64,000 bases of DNA from an uncultured Chloroflexota bacterium. Its GTDB lineage: Bacteria; Chloroflexota; UBA11872. Location of the stretch: positions 1,093,899 through 1,157,898 of the forward strand of contig OY282448.1 in assembly GCA_958296175.1 (NCBI GenBank), written 5' to 3'. The notes beneath the pieces were generated by a model, which was given only the letters and a program-made list of their open reading frames with translations, had not been told where the DNA came from and ran no database searches. Below are positions 55,509 to 63,569 of the stretch, piece by piece. Each line of letters starts with the position of its first letter. Position 1 is the first letter of the stretch. The position numbers and the translations under genes are program-made.

Positions 55509-55701
55509 GGGGATTCCCTCGAACCGTCGCGCCGAGGCGGTGCGTACCGCAGCCTCACGGCGCGGATACGACCGGCCCATCCAGATGCTGCGCATCTTAT
55601 CACCGGCGCATGCCGCGGGGCGGCGCACGGGGGTTCCACTGCCGCCGCCGCTGCGTCTGGCTCGATGGTACGCCCCCTTCGTTCTGGGGGGGGCGTTCCG
55701 T

Positions 55702-55707
55702 TAGAAT
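55702..55707 (+). promoter_or_regulatory. Candidate -10 box of the first duplicated gene
   Basis: TAGAAT in the context TAGAATGCTG. The same sequence precedes the second copy at 56137-56142, so the duplication included its promoter. Confidence 0.5.
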
Positions 55708-55739
55708 GCTGAGAGCTATTGGCTGAGGATGTACTTGGG

Positions 55740-56078
55740 GTGAGCGAACCGGTCATAGCCATCGTGAGCGTCGGCGTGGCGCTGGGCGTGCTCCAGCTGG
55801 CCGTTGGCGGCTTCATGTTCGCCTTCTGGCGCGACACCCGCGCCGACATGCGCGCTGCGGAAGAGCGCGCGGCCGAGGCTCTCGAAGTCGCCCGCGCCGA
55901 CATGCGCGCTGCGGAAGATCGCGCGGCTCGAGCGCACGAGAGCGCGCGTGCGGACATGCGCGAGTTCGAACGCGCCATGCGCGCCCTGGGCTACGACATT
56001 GCTGCGCTCAAGGCCGATCCCCAGCCGTCCTCAGCGTCGCCATCGACTCCCTCCGCTGCCCAGCCACACGAACGGTAA
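55740..56078 (+). CDS. Small membrane protein with Ala/Arg/Glu coiled-coil repeats, copy 1
   Basis: 112 residues from GTG 55740. A membrane helix from about residue 5 to 30 (VIAIVSVGVALGVLQLAVGG) is followed by 18-residue helical units: ADMRAAEERAAEALEVAR, ADMRAAEDRAARAHESAR, and a partial ADMREFERAMRALGYD. A Ser/Pro tail closes it. The units form a charged coiled coil facing one side of the membrane. No family recognised. TTG 55719 is an alternative start. A near-identical copy follows 97 bp downstream. Confidence 0.65.
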   Translation: MSEPVIAIVSVGVALGVLQLAVGGFMFAFWRDTRADMRAAEERAAEALEVARADMRAAEDRAARAHESARADMREFERAMRALGYDIAALKADPQPSSASPSTPSAAQPHER

Positions 56079-56136
56079 GAGTGGCGGCGGCCGGGGGGAC
56101 CGGCGGTTCGTCTCCTTCGTTCTCGAGGTCATGCCG

Positions 56137-56142
56137 TAGAAT
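56137..56142 (+). promoter_or_regulatory. Candidate -10 box of the second duplicated gene
   Basis: TAGAAT, equivalent in context and spacing to 55702-55707. Confidence 0.5.
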
Positions 56143-56175
56143 GCTGGGGAGCTGTTGGCCACGGGTGGACGCGGG

Positions 56176-56562
56176 GTGAGCGAGCCGGTCATAGCCATCG
56201 TTAGCGTCGGCGTGGCGCTGGGTGTGCTCCAGCTGGCCGTTGGCGGCTTCATGTTTGCCTTCTGGCGTGACACCCGCGCCGACATGCGCGCCGCGGAAGA
56301 GCGCGCGGCCGAGGCACTTGAAGTCGCTCGCGCCGACGTGCGCGCGGCGGAAGAGCGTTCGGCCGAGGCTCTTGAAGTCGCCCGTGCCGACATGCGCGCT
56401 GCGGAAGATCGTGCGGCTCGAGCGCACGAGAGCGCGCGTGCGGACATGCGCGAGTTCGAACGCGCCATGCGCGCTCTGGGCTACGACGTGGCTGCGCTCA
56501 AACCCGAGAATCCGTCGTCGATGCTTTCGTCCCCGCCCCCGTCCGACGCTCAGCTGCGGTAG
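56176..56562 (+). CDS. Small membrane protein with Ala/Arg/Glu coiled-coil repeats, copy 2
   Basis: 128 residues from GTG 56176. Identical to copy 1 over the membrane helix and first unit, but with one more 18-residue unit (ADVRAAEERSAEALEVAR) before the shared ADMRAAEDRAARAHESAR. The end ADMREFERAMRALGYD is shared, with a different C-terminal tail. A recent gene duplication with 54-bp unit gain or loss. Function unknown. Confidence 0.65.
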   Translation: MSEPVIAIVSVGVALGVLQLAVGGFMFAFWRDTRADMRAAEERAAEALEVARADVRAAEERSAEALEVARADMRAAEDRAARAHESARADMREFERAMRALGYDVAALKPENPSSMLSSPPPSDAQLR

Positions 56563-56633
56563 CCGTCCCGGCGCCGCGGCACGGAGACGGGCTATGCCCG
56601 GTCCGCCGCGCCCCATCGGCGTCTCGCTGCGGG

Positions 56634-57197
56634 TCAGCCCAGCTCGCCGCTGCGCGTGCGTCCCGCCTCCGCCTCGAACACCCGGCGCCGCATGAAGATC
56701 AGGTCGCCGCGCAGGTCGAAGCTTTCGTGGTAGCGCCGAAAGCCCCACTTGGCGTAAAGCCGCCGCGCGGCGTCGTTGGGTCGGTCCACGCCAATGGCCA
56801 AATGGGTGCGCCCGTGCGCCGCGGCCAGGTTCGAGGCCGCGCGCACCAGTCCTTCGGCCACGCCAATGCGCCGGAACTCGCGCACGACCACCAGGGTGTG
56901 CACGTAGGCCGCCGCCAGCCCGTCCTCGATGGCGGGATCGATGCGCCGCAGCCGCACCCAGAGCTGGCCGACCGGATGCCCGTTGAAGTCGGCCGCCAGC
57001 CCCGCCTGCGCGCCCTCGTCCTGTTCGCCGAAGTAGCGGCGCAGCACACGGCGGCGCGACTCCGCCGACGACAGTCCCCACATCTCGCTGAGGCGGCGCA
57101 GTTCCGAACGCCGCGTCGGCCGGATGACGACCGGAACCTCGATACGAACCTGATGAACGCCGTCGGCCGCCCCCGCCCGCCGCTGGCGGGTCGTCAA
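56634..57197 (-). CDS. GNAT family N-acetyltransferase
   Basis: 187 residues from TTG 57197. The core has VVIRPTRRSELRRLSEMW, then motif A AYVHTLVVVREFRRIGVAEG (Gln/Arg-x-x-Gly-x-Gly/Ala type) and motif B LAIGVDRPNDAARRLYAKWG followed by FRRYHES. The substrate is unknown. The TTG overlaps the stop of the TauE-like gene (TTGA at 57194-57197), suggesting coupling; no better start exists before the conserved region, but this remains uncertain. Confidence 0.8.
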   Translation of the reverse strand: MTTRQRRAGAADGVHQVRIEVPVVIRPTRRSELRRLSEMWGLSSAESRRRVLRRYFGEQDEGAQAGLAADFNGHPVGQLWVRLRRIDPAIEDGLAAAYVHTLVVVREFRRIGVAEGLVRAASNLAAAHGRTHLAIGVDRPNDAARRLYAKWGFRRYHESFDLRGDLIFMRRRVFEAEAGRTRSGELG

Positions 57198-58030
57198 GGC
57201 TCGCGCGCGGTCTGCCGTCGTTGGGCCAGCCATGCCTGGACGCCGAGCATGCGCTGCGACGAGTAGAGCACGAACAGAGCGAAAACGGCGCGCAGGGCGG
57301 GGCCGGGCAGCAGCAGCGCCGTCTGGGCGCCGGCCAGGCCGCCCAGCACCCCGCCCGCCGAAATCGTCACCGCCCGGCGCACGTCCACCTGGCCCATGCG
57401 CAGGTGTTGCACCGCGCCCGACAGCGCCGTGGGCACGATCACGGCCAGGCTGATTCCCTGGGCCACCACCTGCTCGATGCCCATCAGAATCACCATGGCC
57501 GGTACCATGACGATGCCGCCGCCCACGCCCATCGTGCCGCTGACCAGACCCGTCACCACGCCCACGATCACCGCGGCAATCAGCCGTTCGCCGCCGTCCA
57601 GCTGCAGCAGCGACGCATCTTGAATCGAGACCAACATCCGCAGCGCGGTGACCAGCAGCAGCAGCCCGAACAGCCGCCGCAGCATCGTGGGGTCGATATG
57701 GGCCGTCAGCCGCGCCCCAACCGCCGCAAACACCACCGACGCGGCCGCCAGCGCCCCCACCACGGACCAGTCGATGGGGTTCGCGGCGGCATACCGAATC
57801 GTGGCCGCCAACGCCGTCGGTACGATGATGGCCAACGACGTGCCGTGCGCGCGATGCTGTGACATCCCCAGCCAGCCCACCATCAGTGGAATCATGATGA
57901 TCCCGCCGCCAACGCCAATGAGGCCGCTGACCACGCCTCCGACGAGCCCGATCGCGGCCAGAAGCCAAGGGCGACGGTCCACGGCAGACGGCTCTGACGG
58001 CGCGGACGGCTCTGACGGGGCTGCTGGCAT
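57194..58030 (-). CDS. TauE/SafE family membrane transporter
   Basis: 278 residues with about eight helices in two related halves, each carrying the family's Gly-rich loop: SGLIGVGGGIIMIPLM and SGTMGVGGGIVMVPAM. Both are followed by GTSLAIIVPTAL- and GISLAVIVPTAL-type segments. These proteins export sulfite or organosulfonate-type anions. ATG 58028-58030 chosen. It is divergent from the debranching-enzyme-like gene, 69 bp away, and coupled to the GNAT gene. Confidence 0.92.
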   Translation of the reverse strand: MPAAPSEPSAPSEPSAVDRRPWLLAAIGLVGGVVSGLIGVGGGIIMIPLMVGWLGMSQHRAHGTSLAIIVPTALAATIRYAAANPIDWSVVGALAAASVVFAAVGARLTAHIDPTMLRRLFGLLLLVTALRMLVSIQDASLLQLDGGERLIAAVIVGVVTGLVSGTMGVGGGIVMVPAMVILMGIEQVVAQGISLAVIVPTALSGAVQHLRMGQVDVRRAVTISAGGVLGGLAGAQTALLLPGPALRAVFALFVLYSSQRMLGVQAWLAQRRQTAREP

Positions 58031-58099
58031 GCGCGAAGTATATGGAGCCGGCCGCGGCCGCCGCCGGCCGAAACCGCGAATACCGCGTGGGAGCGAGCC

Positions 58100-60091
58100 G
58101 TGAACGACCTGCACCTCCCCGACGCGCTCTTTACCGGCGGCCCGGCCCCGCTGCTGGAGCGCGAGTGGCTGGTGACCAATGGAATCGGCGGCTATGCCTC
58201 CAGCACGCTGGCCGGCGCCGCCGCCCGCCGCTACCACGGGCTGCTGACCGCGGCCGATCCGCCGCCCAACGCGCGCTGGGTGCTGGTGAGCGGGGCCGAC
58301 GAATTCGTGGGGTGTTCCAGCGGCCGCGAGATTCCCCTCAGCACGCAGCGCTACGCCGACGGCACGCTGCATCCCGACGGCTTCCGCAGCCTCGCCGGCT
58401 TCCGATTGCACGGCCAGCGGCCGATCTGGCGCTACGACACCGACCATGGACGGGTCGAAAAAACCGTCTGGATGCCGCGCGGCGCGAACCGCACGCACGT
58501 GCGCTACACCAACCACGCCCGCCAGACGCTGCGCCTGCGCGTGCGGCCGTTTCTCAGCCTGCGGTGGTTCCACCAGCTGCGCCGCGGCGCCGACCCAACG
58601 TTTGCGGTTACCGCGCCCGACCTCGGATCGATCCACGTGCGCGCCGACGGGGCAGCGCCGGCGGTGCGCCTGGGCGGTCCCGGCTGGCGCTTCGAGCCGC
58701 TGGCGTGCTGGTACTGGAACTTCCATCGGCCCGTCGAGCAGGCGCGCGGGTTCGACGCGGTCGAGGACGCCTTCGCCCCCGGAGACTTCACGGCGGCGCT
58801 GGCGCCCGGCGCCTCGATCACGCTGCAGCTGGCCGCCGCCGCCGAACTGTGGACGGACGCGGCCGCCGCCGCCTCGCAGGACGCCTTCGACGCCCGCAGC
58901 CATGCGTTGGCCGGCGTGGACGGCGGCGACGTCGAGCAGCGCCTGCGTCTGGCCGCCGACCAGATGCTGGTGTGGCGCGGGCCGCGGGTTCCGAGCGCAC
59001 CGCCCGAACCCAACACCGTCGTCGCCGGCTACCCCTGGTTCGGCGACTGGGGCCGCGACACCATGATCGCCCTGCCCGGCCTGTGCCTCGACACCGGCCG
59101 CGCCTCAATCGCCAAAGCCATCCTGTTGACGTACGCGCGGCACGTGAACCAGGGCATGCTGCCCAACCGCTGGCCCGACGAGCACGACCAGCCGGAATAC
59201 GGCGCGTTCGATGCCGCACTCTGGTTCGTCTACGCCCTGGCCGCCTACACGCGCGCCACGAACGACACGGAAACGCTGGCCGCGCTGGCCGCGGCCGTGC
59301 TGGACGTCATCGACTGGCACCTGCGCGGCACGCGCCACGGGATTCGCGTGGACCCCGCGGACGGGCTGCTGACCGGCGGCGCAGAGGGCGCGCAGCTCAC
59401 CTGGATGGACGCCAAGTTCGAGGACTGGGTCGTCACGCCGCGCCGCGGCAAGCCGGTGGAAATCAACGCGCTGTGGTTCGCCGCGCTGGAGTTTGCGGAC
59501 GAAGCCTTCACCCGCATCGGCTGGCGAGGCGCTTACGATCGGGACCTGCTGGACAAGGTGCGCGAGTCATTCCCGCGGCGGTTCTGGAACCCGGCCACCG
59601 GCGGCTTGTTCGACGTGGTGGACGGCCCGCACGGCGACGACCCGGCCGTGCGTCCGAACCAGGTCATCGCTGCGGCGGCGGCGGGCGCGCTGCTCACGCC
59701 GGAACAGCGCGCGTCCGTGCTCGACCTGGCGGAACGAACCCTGCTGACGCCGGTGGGCCTGCGCTCGCTGGCGCCCGACGACCCCGCCTACGCCGCCCGC
59801 TACGCCGGCGGGCCCGCCGAACGCGACGGGTCGTATCACCAAGGCCCCGTCTGGAGCTGGCTGCTCGGCATGTACGTGCAGGCGCGGCTGGACGCCGGCG
59901 CGGACGCGCGCACGCTGCGGCATTTGCGAGACTCGATGCGCGTGCATCTGAGCGAGGCGCTTGTCGGCAGCGTCAGCGAAATCTTCCAGCCCGAACCCCC
60001 GTTTCGTCCCGACGGCGCGCCTGCGCAGGCCTGGGGCATCGGCGAATGGCTGCGGGGCCTGCGCCTGCTGCGTGCGGCCGATGGCCGCTGA
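58100..60091 (+). CDS. Glycogen debranching enzyme / amylo-alpha-1,6-glucosidase (GH133-like)
   Basis: 663 residues. N-terminal beta domain: REWLVTNGIGGYASSTLAG and RRYHGLLTA, the bacterial/archaeal GDE_N start. The C-terminal (alpha/alpha)6 domain has YPWFGDWGRDTMIALPGLCL, LTWMDAKFEDWVVTPRRGKP with catalytic Asp, and the late DGSYHQGPVWSWLLGMYV. It removes 1,6-linked branches from glycogen. GTG 58100 has GGGAG 6 nt upstream. The alpha/beta hydrolase gene overlaps its 3' end by 11 bp. Confidence 0.95.
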   Translation: MNDLHLPDALFTGGPAPLLEREWLVTNGIGGYASSTLAGAAARRYHGLLTAADPPPNARWVLVSGADEFVGCSSGREIPLSTQRYADGTLHPDGFRSLAGFRLHGQRPIWRYDTDHGRVEKTVWMPRGANRTHVRYTNHARQTLRLRVRPFLSLRWFHQLRRGADPTFAVTAPDLGSIHVRADGAAPAVRLGGPGWRFEPLACWYWNFHRPVEQARGFDAVEDAFAPGDFTAALAPGASITLQLAAAAELWTDAAAAASQDAFDARSHALAGVDGGDVEQRLRLAADQMLVWRGPRVPSAPPEPNTVVAGYPWFGDWGRDTMIALPGLCLDTGRASIAKAILLTYARHVNQGMLPNRWPDEHDQPEYGAFDAALWFVYALAAYTRATNDTETLAALAAAVLDVIDWHLRGTRHGIRVDPADGLLTGGAEGAQLTWMDAKFEDWVVTPRRGKPVEINALWFAALEFADEAFTRIGWRGAYDRDLLDKVRESFPRRFWNPATGGLFDVVDGPHGDDPAVRPNQVIAAAAAGALLTPEQRASVLDLAERTLLTPVGLRSLAPDDPAYAARYAGGPAERDGSYHQGPVWSWLLGMYVQARLDAGADARTLRHLRDSMRVHLSEALVGSVSEIFQPEPPFRPDGAPAQAWGIGEWLRGLRLLRAADGR

Positions 60092-60977
60092 GCGCGCCGC
60101 CCCCTGGGCGCCGCCGGAGGGCCGGCGCGTGGAGCTGCCGGCCGGCGTCTGCTTCGTGCGCGACCTGGGCCAGGGCGGCCCCGCCATCGTGCTGCTGCAC
60201 GGCCTCCCCAGCGATTCGCGCGTCTACGGCTGCGTGCAGCCTCTGCTGGCGGCCCGCCACCGCACCATCGCGCCCGACCTGCTGGGCTGGGGCTTTTCGG
60301 AGCCAGCCGAGGGCCTGCCGCTAGGCTACGAAAGCCTGGACCGCACGCTGGCGCAGCTGATGGATGCGCTGGAGCTGAACCGCGCCGTGCTGGTAGCGCA
60401 CGACATGTCGGGCCCCGCGGCCATTCGCTGGACGGCCGCCAACCCCGACCGCACGCACGCGCTGGTGCTGCTGAACACCTACTACGGCTGGAATTCCGCC
60501 CGCATGCCGCCGCTGCTCAAGCTGCTGCATCTGCCCTACGTCGGACGCCTGGCGCGGCGGTTCATCGACGTTGGGCAGACCGGCGTCTCCTGGCACGCCT
60601 ACCGCTGGCAGGTCGGGCGCGCCTGGGCGCACCGCACCGCCGAGACCGAGCGCATGCTGCGCATCTTTCACGGCGTCTTTCGATATTCCCGCACGGCCCG
60701 CCGGGCGTTCCACACCATCAACCGCGAAATCGCGGACCAGGTGGAAGCCAACCAGCGCAACCTGGAAACGCTGACCTCCCTGCGCGCGCCGATGCTCGTG
60801 CTCTGGGGCGCCCGCGACCCATATCTGCACCCGGCCGTGGGCCGCCAGTTCCACCGCCTGGCGCCCGCCTCGGAGCTGCACATGCTGCAAGACGCAGGCC
60901 ACTTCCCCCAGCTGGAAGCGCCGCACGACGTGGCCGCCCAGATTCTGCGCGCCGCAGCCCGCGCCCCCTCGAACTAA
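60081..60977 (+). CDS. Alpha/beta hydrolase with Asp nucleophile (haloalkane dehalogenase/epoxide hydrolase-like)
   Basis: 298 residues. Oxyanion region IVLLHGLPSDS, nucleophile elbow VAHDMSGPAA with Asp108 where esterases have Ser, acid Asp246 in WGARDPYLHP and His274 in DAGHFPQLEAP. An Asp nucleophile is the mark of haloalkane dehalogenases, epoxide hydrolases and fluoroacetate dehalogenases. The substrate cannot be set. ATG 60081 overlaps the preceding gene, suggesting coupling, though a functional link to glycogen is not obvious. Confidence 0.85.
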   Translation: MAAERAAPWAPPEGRRVELPAGVCFVRDLGQGGPAIVLLHGLPSDSRVYGCVQPLLAARHRTIAPDLLGWGFSEPAEGLPLGYESLDRTLAQLMDALELNRAVLVAHDMSGPAAIRWTAANPDRTHALVLLNTYYGWNSARMPPLLKLLHLPYVGRLARRFIDVGQTGVSWHAYRWQVGRAWAHRTAETERMLRIFHGVFRYSRTARRAFHTINREIADQVEANQRNLETLTSLRAPMLVLWGARDPYLHPAVGRQFHRLAPASELHMLQDAGHFPQLEAPHDVAAQILRAAARAPSN

Positions 60978-61214
60978 CCGACACCCCACCCCCATCCCAC
61001 CCTCGTCGCTCGTCCTTCGCCCCCCGTCCCCCGCTCCCTCAGAGAGAGGGTCCGTACCCGCGACGATCTGTTTGTCGATGTGCCTCGTCTCCCCTCTCCC
61101 TCAGGGTGAGGAGGGAGTGGCCGGGGGCGCTGGATGCGGAGTCAGAGCACCCCGCACGACCGGGCGGCACGGGAAAAGGACCAGGATGAGGCATGGCGGA
61201 AGCGGCGTCTCTCT

Positions 61215-61250
61215 TTCCCCTCTCCCTTAGGGAGAGGGCAGGGTGAGGGT
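61215..61250. repeat. CCCTCTCCC palindrome repeat
   Basis: TTTCCCCTCTCCCTTAGGGA, then GAGGGCAGGGTGAGGGT. It ends on the stop codon of the paired-Cys protein gene. A looser relative is at 61091-61116. Upstream it shares ATGAGGCA and AAGCGGC with the copy at 62174. Confidence 0.75.
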
Positions 61251-62032
61251 CAGCCGCCGGGAGGACGCGAACCGCGGCGGCGGCGGTTCGCGCGCACCGC
61301 GTTGGTTCCGCCGCGCCGCAGCTTGCGCGTCTCGGCGCGCACGTCGTCGCCGGGGCGCGCGCGCGCGCCCGTCACCGCGCGCACGCCGCCCACGATGGCC
61401 GCCCGCTCCGCGTCGGTCAGCTTGTCCCACCGATGGTTGTGGTCGGACTTGCGGATGAACTCCAGCAGCCGGTCGCGCAGCGCCGACCAGCCGCGGCGCT
61501 GATGCTCCCGCAGCGCCGCGCTGGGGCGGCCGCGGGACAACGCTATCCGCGCGTGCGGCAGGCACAGGGGGGCGGCGCCGCGCAGCGCCGCCTCGACCGC
61601 GGCGCTTTCGGCGTGCAGCGCCAGCACGTCCAAGGCGCGCCCGGCCGCCTGCGCTTCCGCCTCGCACACCGGGCAGCGCGCGGCCGCCGCCAGCGGGCCG
61701 CCCCGCCGTCTGGGCCGCAGGCGCGCCAGCATCCCGCCCTGCAGGGCGCCCTCCCGCAACCGCCCGTCCAGCTCCTCTACCAGCGTGTTGAGAATGTCGC
61801 GGTAGGTGATGGCCACCGCCAGCGCGTCCAGCTTGGCCAGCAAGTGCCCGGCGTGCGTCTCGCAGAACCCGCGCGCCGCGCGAATGCGCGCGCGCAGCTC
61901 CACGTCGTTCACGTGCTCGTAGATGTAGGACCCCAGCATCCGGTCCGCGCGCCGCGCCGCCAGCCGACACACCGCGCAGCCTGGGCGCTCCAGGGCGTCC
62001 ACCAGGTCCTCGAACGTAGCTTCCGTGCTCAC
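61250..62032 (-). CDS. Paired-cysteine protein, DUF6062 type
   Basis: 260 residues. Two similar modules are visible: module 1 has GCAVCRLA (CxxC) followed by GFCETHAGHLL, and module 2 has RCPVCEAEA followed by PLCLPHARIAL. Each has CxxC plus C-x(2)-H, which could bind zinc. The C-terminus (DHNHRWDKLTDAERAAIVGG) then becomes a basic Arg-rich tail. The pattern matches DUF6062 proteins of Chloroflexota and relatives; function unknown. GTG 62030-62032 is chosen. Confidence 0.75.
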   Translation of the reverse strand: MSTEATFEDLVDALERPGCAVCRLAARRADRMLGSYIYEHVNDVELRARIRAARGFCETHAGHLLAKLDALAVAITYRDILNTLVEELDGRLREGALQGGMLARLRPRRRGGPLAAAARCPVCEAEAQAAGRALDVLALHAESAAVEAALRGAAPLCLPHARIALSRGRPSAALREHQRRGWSALRDRLLEFIRKSDHNHRWDKLTDAERAAIVGGVRAVTGARARPGDDVRAETRKLRRGGTNAVRANRRRRGSRPPGG

Positions 62033-62173
62033 ACCATCCGCGCCGCAGCTCCCCACACCCCTACAAGCTGCCACACGCACCCATACCGCCTTCCCCGTTC
62101 CCCGCTGGCTCTCTCCCCGCCCCCCGCCGCCGCAGGAAAAAGACCTAATGAGGCACAGCAGAAGCCGCTCCCT

Positions 62174-62272
62174 CTTCCCCTCTCCCTGGAGGGAGAGGCT
62201 CGAGCATCAGCTGCCTCTCTGCGAGCGCCGCCTCTTTCCCTCTCCCTGGAGGGAGAGGGCAGGGTGAGGGGG
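62174..62272. repeat. CCCTCTCCC palindrome repeats, two units
   Basis: CCCCTCTCCCTGGAGGGAGA at 62177-62196 and CCCTCTCCCTGGAGGGAGAG at 62238-62257, the second with the GGCAGGGTGAGGGGGG tail. Period about 61 bp here, versus 38 bp at the 11.2-kb locus. Confidence 0.8.
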
Positions 62273-62368
62273 GAGCGCGGCGCCGTCCCTGAGCGTGAAC
62301 TTGTTGGCGCCCAGGGGGAGCACCCCGCGCGGTCCGCGCGGCGCTCCAGGCCCAGGCCGGTTCGCTCG

Positions 62369-62374
62369 TATACT
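62369..62374 (+). promoter_or_regulatory. Candidate -10 box of the dehydrogenase gene
   Basis: TATACT in the context GTATACTCGCAGG, giving a leader of about 23 nt. No convincing -35. Confidence 0.4.
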
Positions 62375-62403
62375 CGCAGGCAGCCGTTTCCCAGCCAGGC
62401 GCC

Positions 62404-63480
62404 ATGTCCACCCACGCTATCGCCGTCGTCCCGGGTGACGGGATTGGGATCGAGGTCATCCGCGAAGGCCGCCTGACGCTCGACACGCTGGCCGAGGTCA
62501 CCGGCGGCGCCATCACCTGGGAGTTCGAAGACTTTCCCTGGGGCTGCCAGTACTACCTGGACCACGGCGCGATGATGCCCGCGGACGCGCTGCCCACGCT
62601 GGAGCAGTTCGACGCCATCTATCTGGGTGCCTGCGGGTTCCCCAGCGTGCCGGACCCCATCTCGCAGCGCGAGATGATCCTGCTCATCCGGCAGAGCTTT
62701 CAGCAATACGCCAACATCCGCCCCGTGCGCACTTGGCCCGGCGTGCCCAGCCCGCTGGCGGCCGAGCGGCTGCAGGGCGTGGACTTCATCTGCGTGCGCG
62801 AGAACTCCGAAGGCGAGTACGCCGGCGCCGGCGGGCGCGTGCACCGCGGCACGGACCACGAAGTGGCGCTGCAGACCACCGTCTTCACCCGCACCGGCGT
62901 GGAGCGCGTGATCCGCCACGCCTTCCAGCTGGCCGAACGCCTGGGCCGCCGCGCCGTGACCAACGTCACCAAGTCCAACGCCTTGCAGTTCGCCCCGGTG
63001 TTTTGGGACGAAGTCTTCGACGAGGTGGCGCGGGAGTACCCGGACATCACGACCGACCGCAGCCTGGTAGACGCCTGCGCCGCGCGCATGGTGCGCGACC
63101 CGCAGACGCTGGACGTGCTGGTGGCTTCCAACCTGTTTGGCGACATCCTGTCGGACATCGGCGGCGCGCTGATGGGCAGTCTGGGGGTGCCGCCCAGCGC
63201 CAACCTCAGCCCGGGCACGGCGTACCCGCCCATGTTCGAGCCCGTCCACGGCTCGGCGCCGGACATTGCCGGCCAGGGCATTGCGAACCCGATGGCCGCG
63301 ATCTGGTCGGCGGCCATGCTGGTGGACCACCTGGGCCATCCCGACGCGGCCGCGCTGCTTCTGGACGCGCTGGCGGACGTCACGCGCGCGGGCACGCGCA
63401 CGGTCGATCTGGGCGGCACGGCCTCCACGGTCGAATTCGGCGCGGCCGTGCGCCAGGCCCTGAGGACGCGCGCGTCATAG
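62404..63480 (+). CDS. Tartrate dehydrogenase / isopropylmalate dehydrogenase family
   Basis: 358 residues. IDH/IMDH fold: AVVPGDGIGIEVIREG, PVRTWPGVPSPLA, FICVRENSEGEYAGAGGRVH, the catalytic Lys-Asp region TNVTKSNALQFAPVFWDEVF with DACAARMVRDP, and NLFGDILSDIGGALMGSLG. The YYLDHGAMMPADALPTLEQF and NIRPVR pattern is more like tartrate dehydrogenase/decarboxylase (TtuC) than LeuB. It uses Mg and NAD to oxidise a 2-hydroxyacid; exact substrate uncertain. Confidence 0.9.
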   Translation: MSTHAIAVVPGDGIGIEVIREGRLTLDTLAEVTGGAITWEFEDFPWGCQYYLDHGAMMPADALPTLEQFDAIYLGACGFPSVPDPISQREMILLIRQSFQQYANIRPVRTWPGVPSPLAAERLQGVDFICVRENSEGEYAGAGGRVHRGTDHEVALQTTVFTRTGVERVIRHAFQLAERLGRRAVTNVTKSNALQFAPVFWDEVFDEVAREYPDITTDRSLVDACAARMVRDPQTLDVLVASNLFGDILSDIGGALMGSLGVPPSANLSPGTAYPPMFEPVHGSAPDIAGQGIANPMAAIWSAAMLVDHLGHPDAAALLLDALADVTRAGTRTVDLGGTASTVEFGAAVRQALRTRAS

Positions 63481-63569
63481 CCGCGTCGTCCGGAAGCCTG
63501 CGCTTCCCAGCGCCCGCCGCCCGCGCCAGGCCTCCGGCCGCCGGCCGCCTCGGGCGCGGCTGACCCGCC

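Larger units (their letters stand above)
62033..62403. other. 371-bp gene-less region with repeats and promoter
   Basis: Divergent region between the paired-Cys gene and the dehydrogenase gene. It contains two CCCTCTCCC units (62174-62272) and a TATACT -10 (62369). Nothing else recognisable. Confidence 0.65.
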
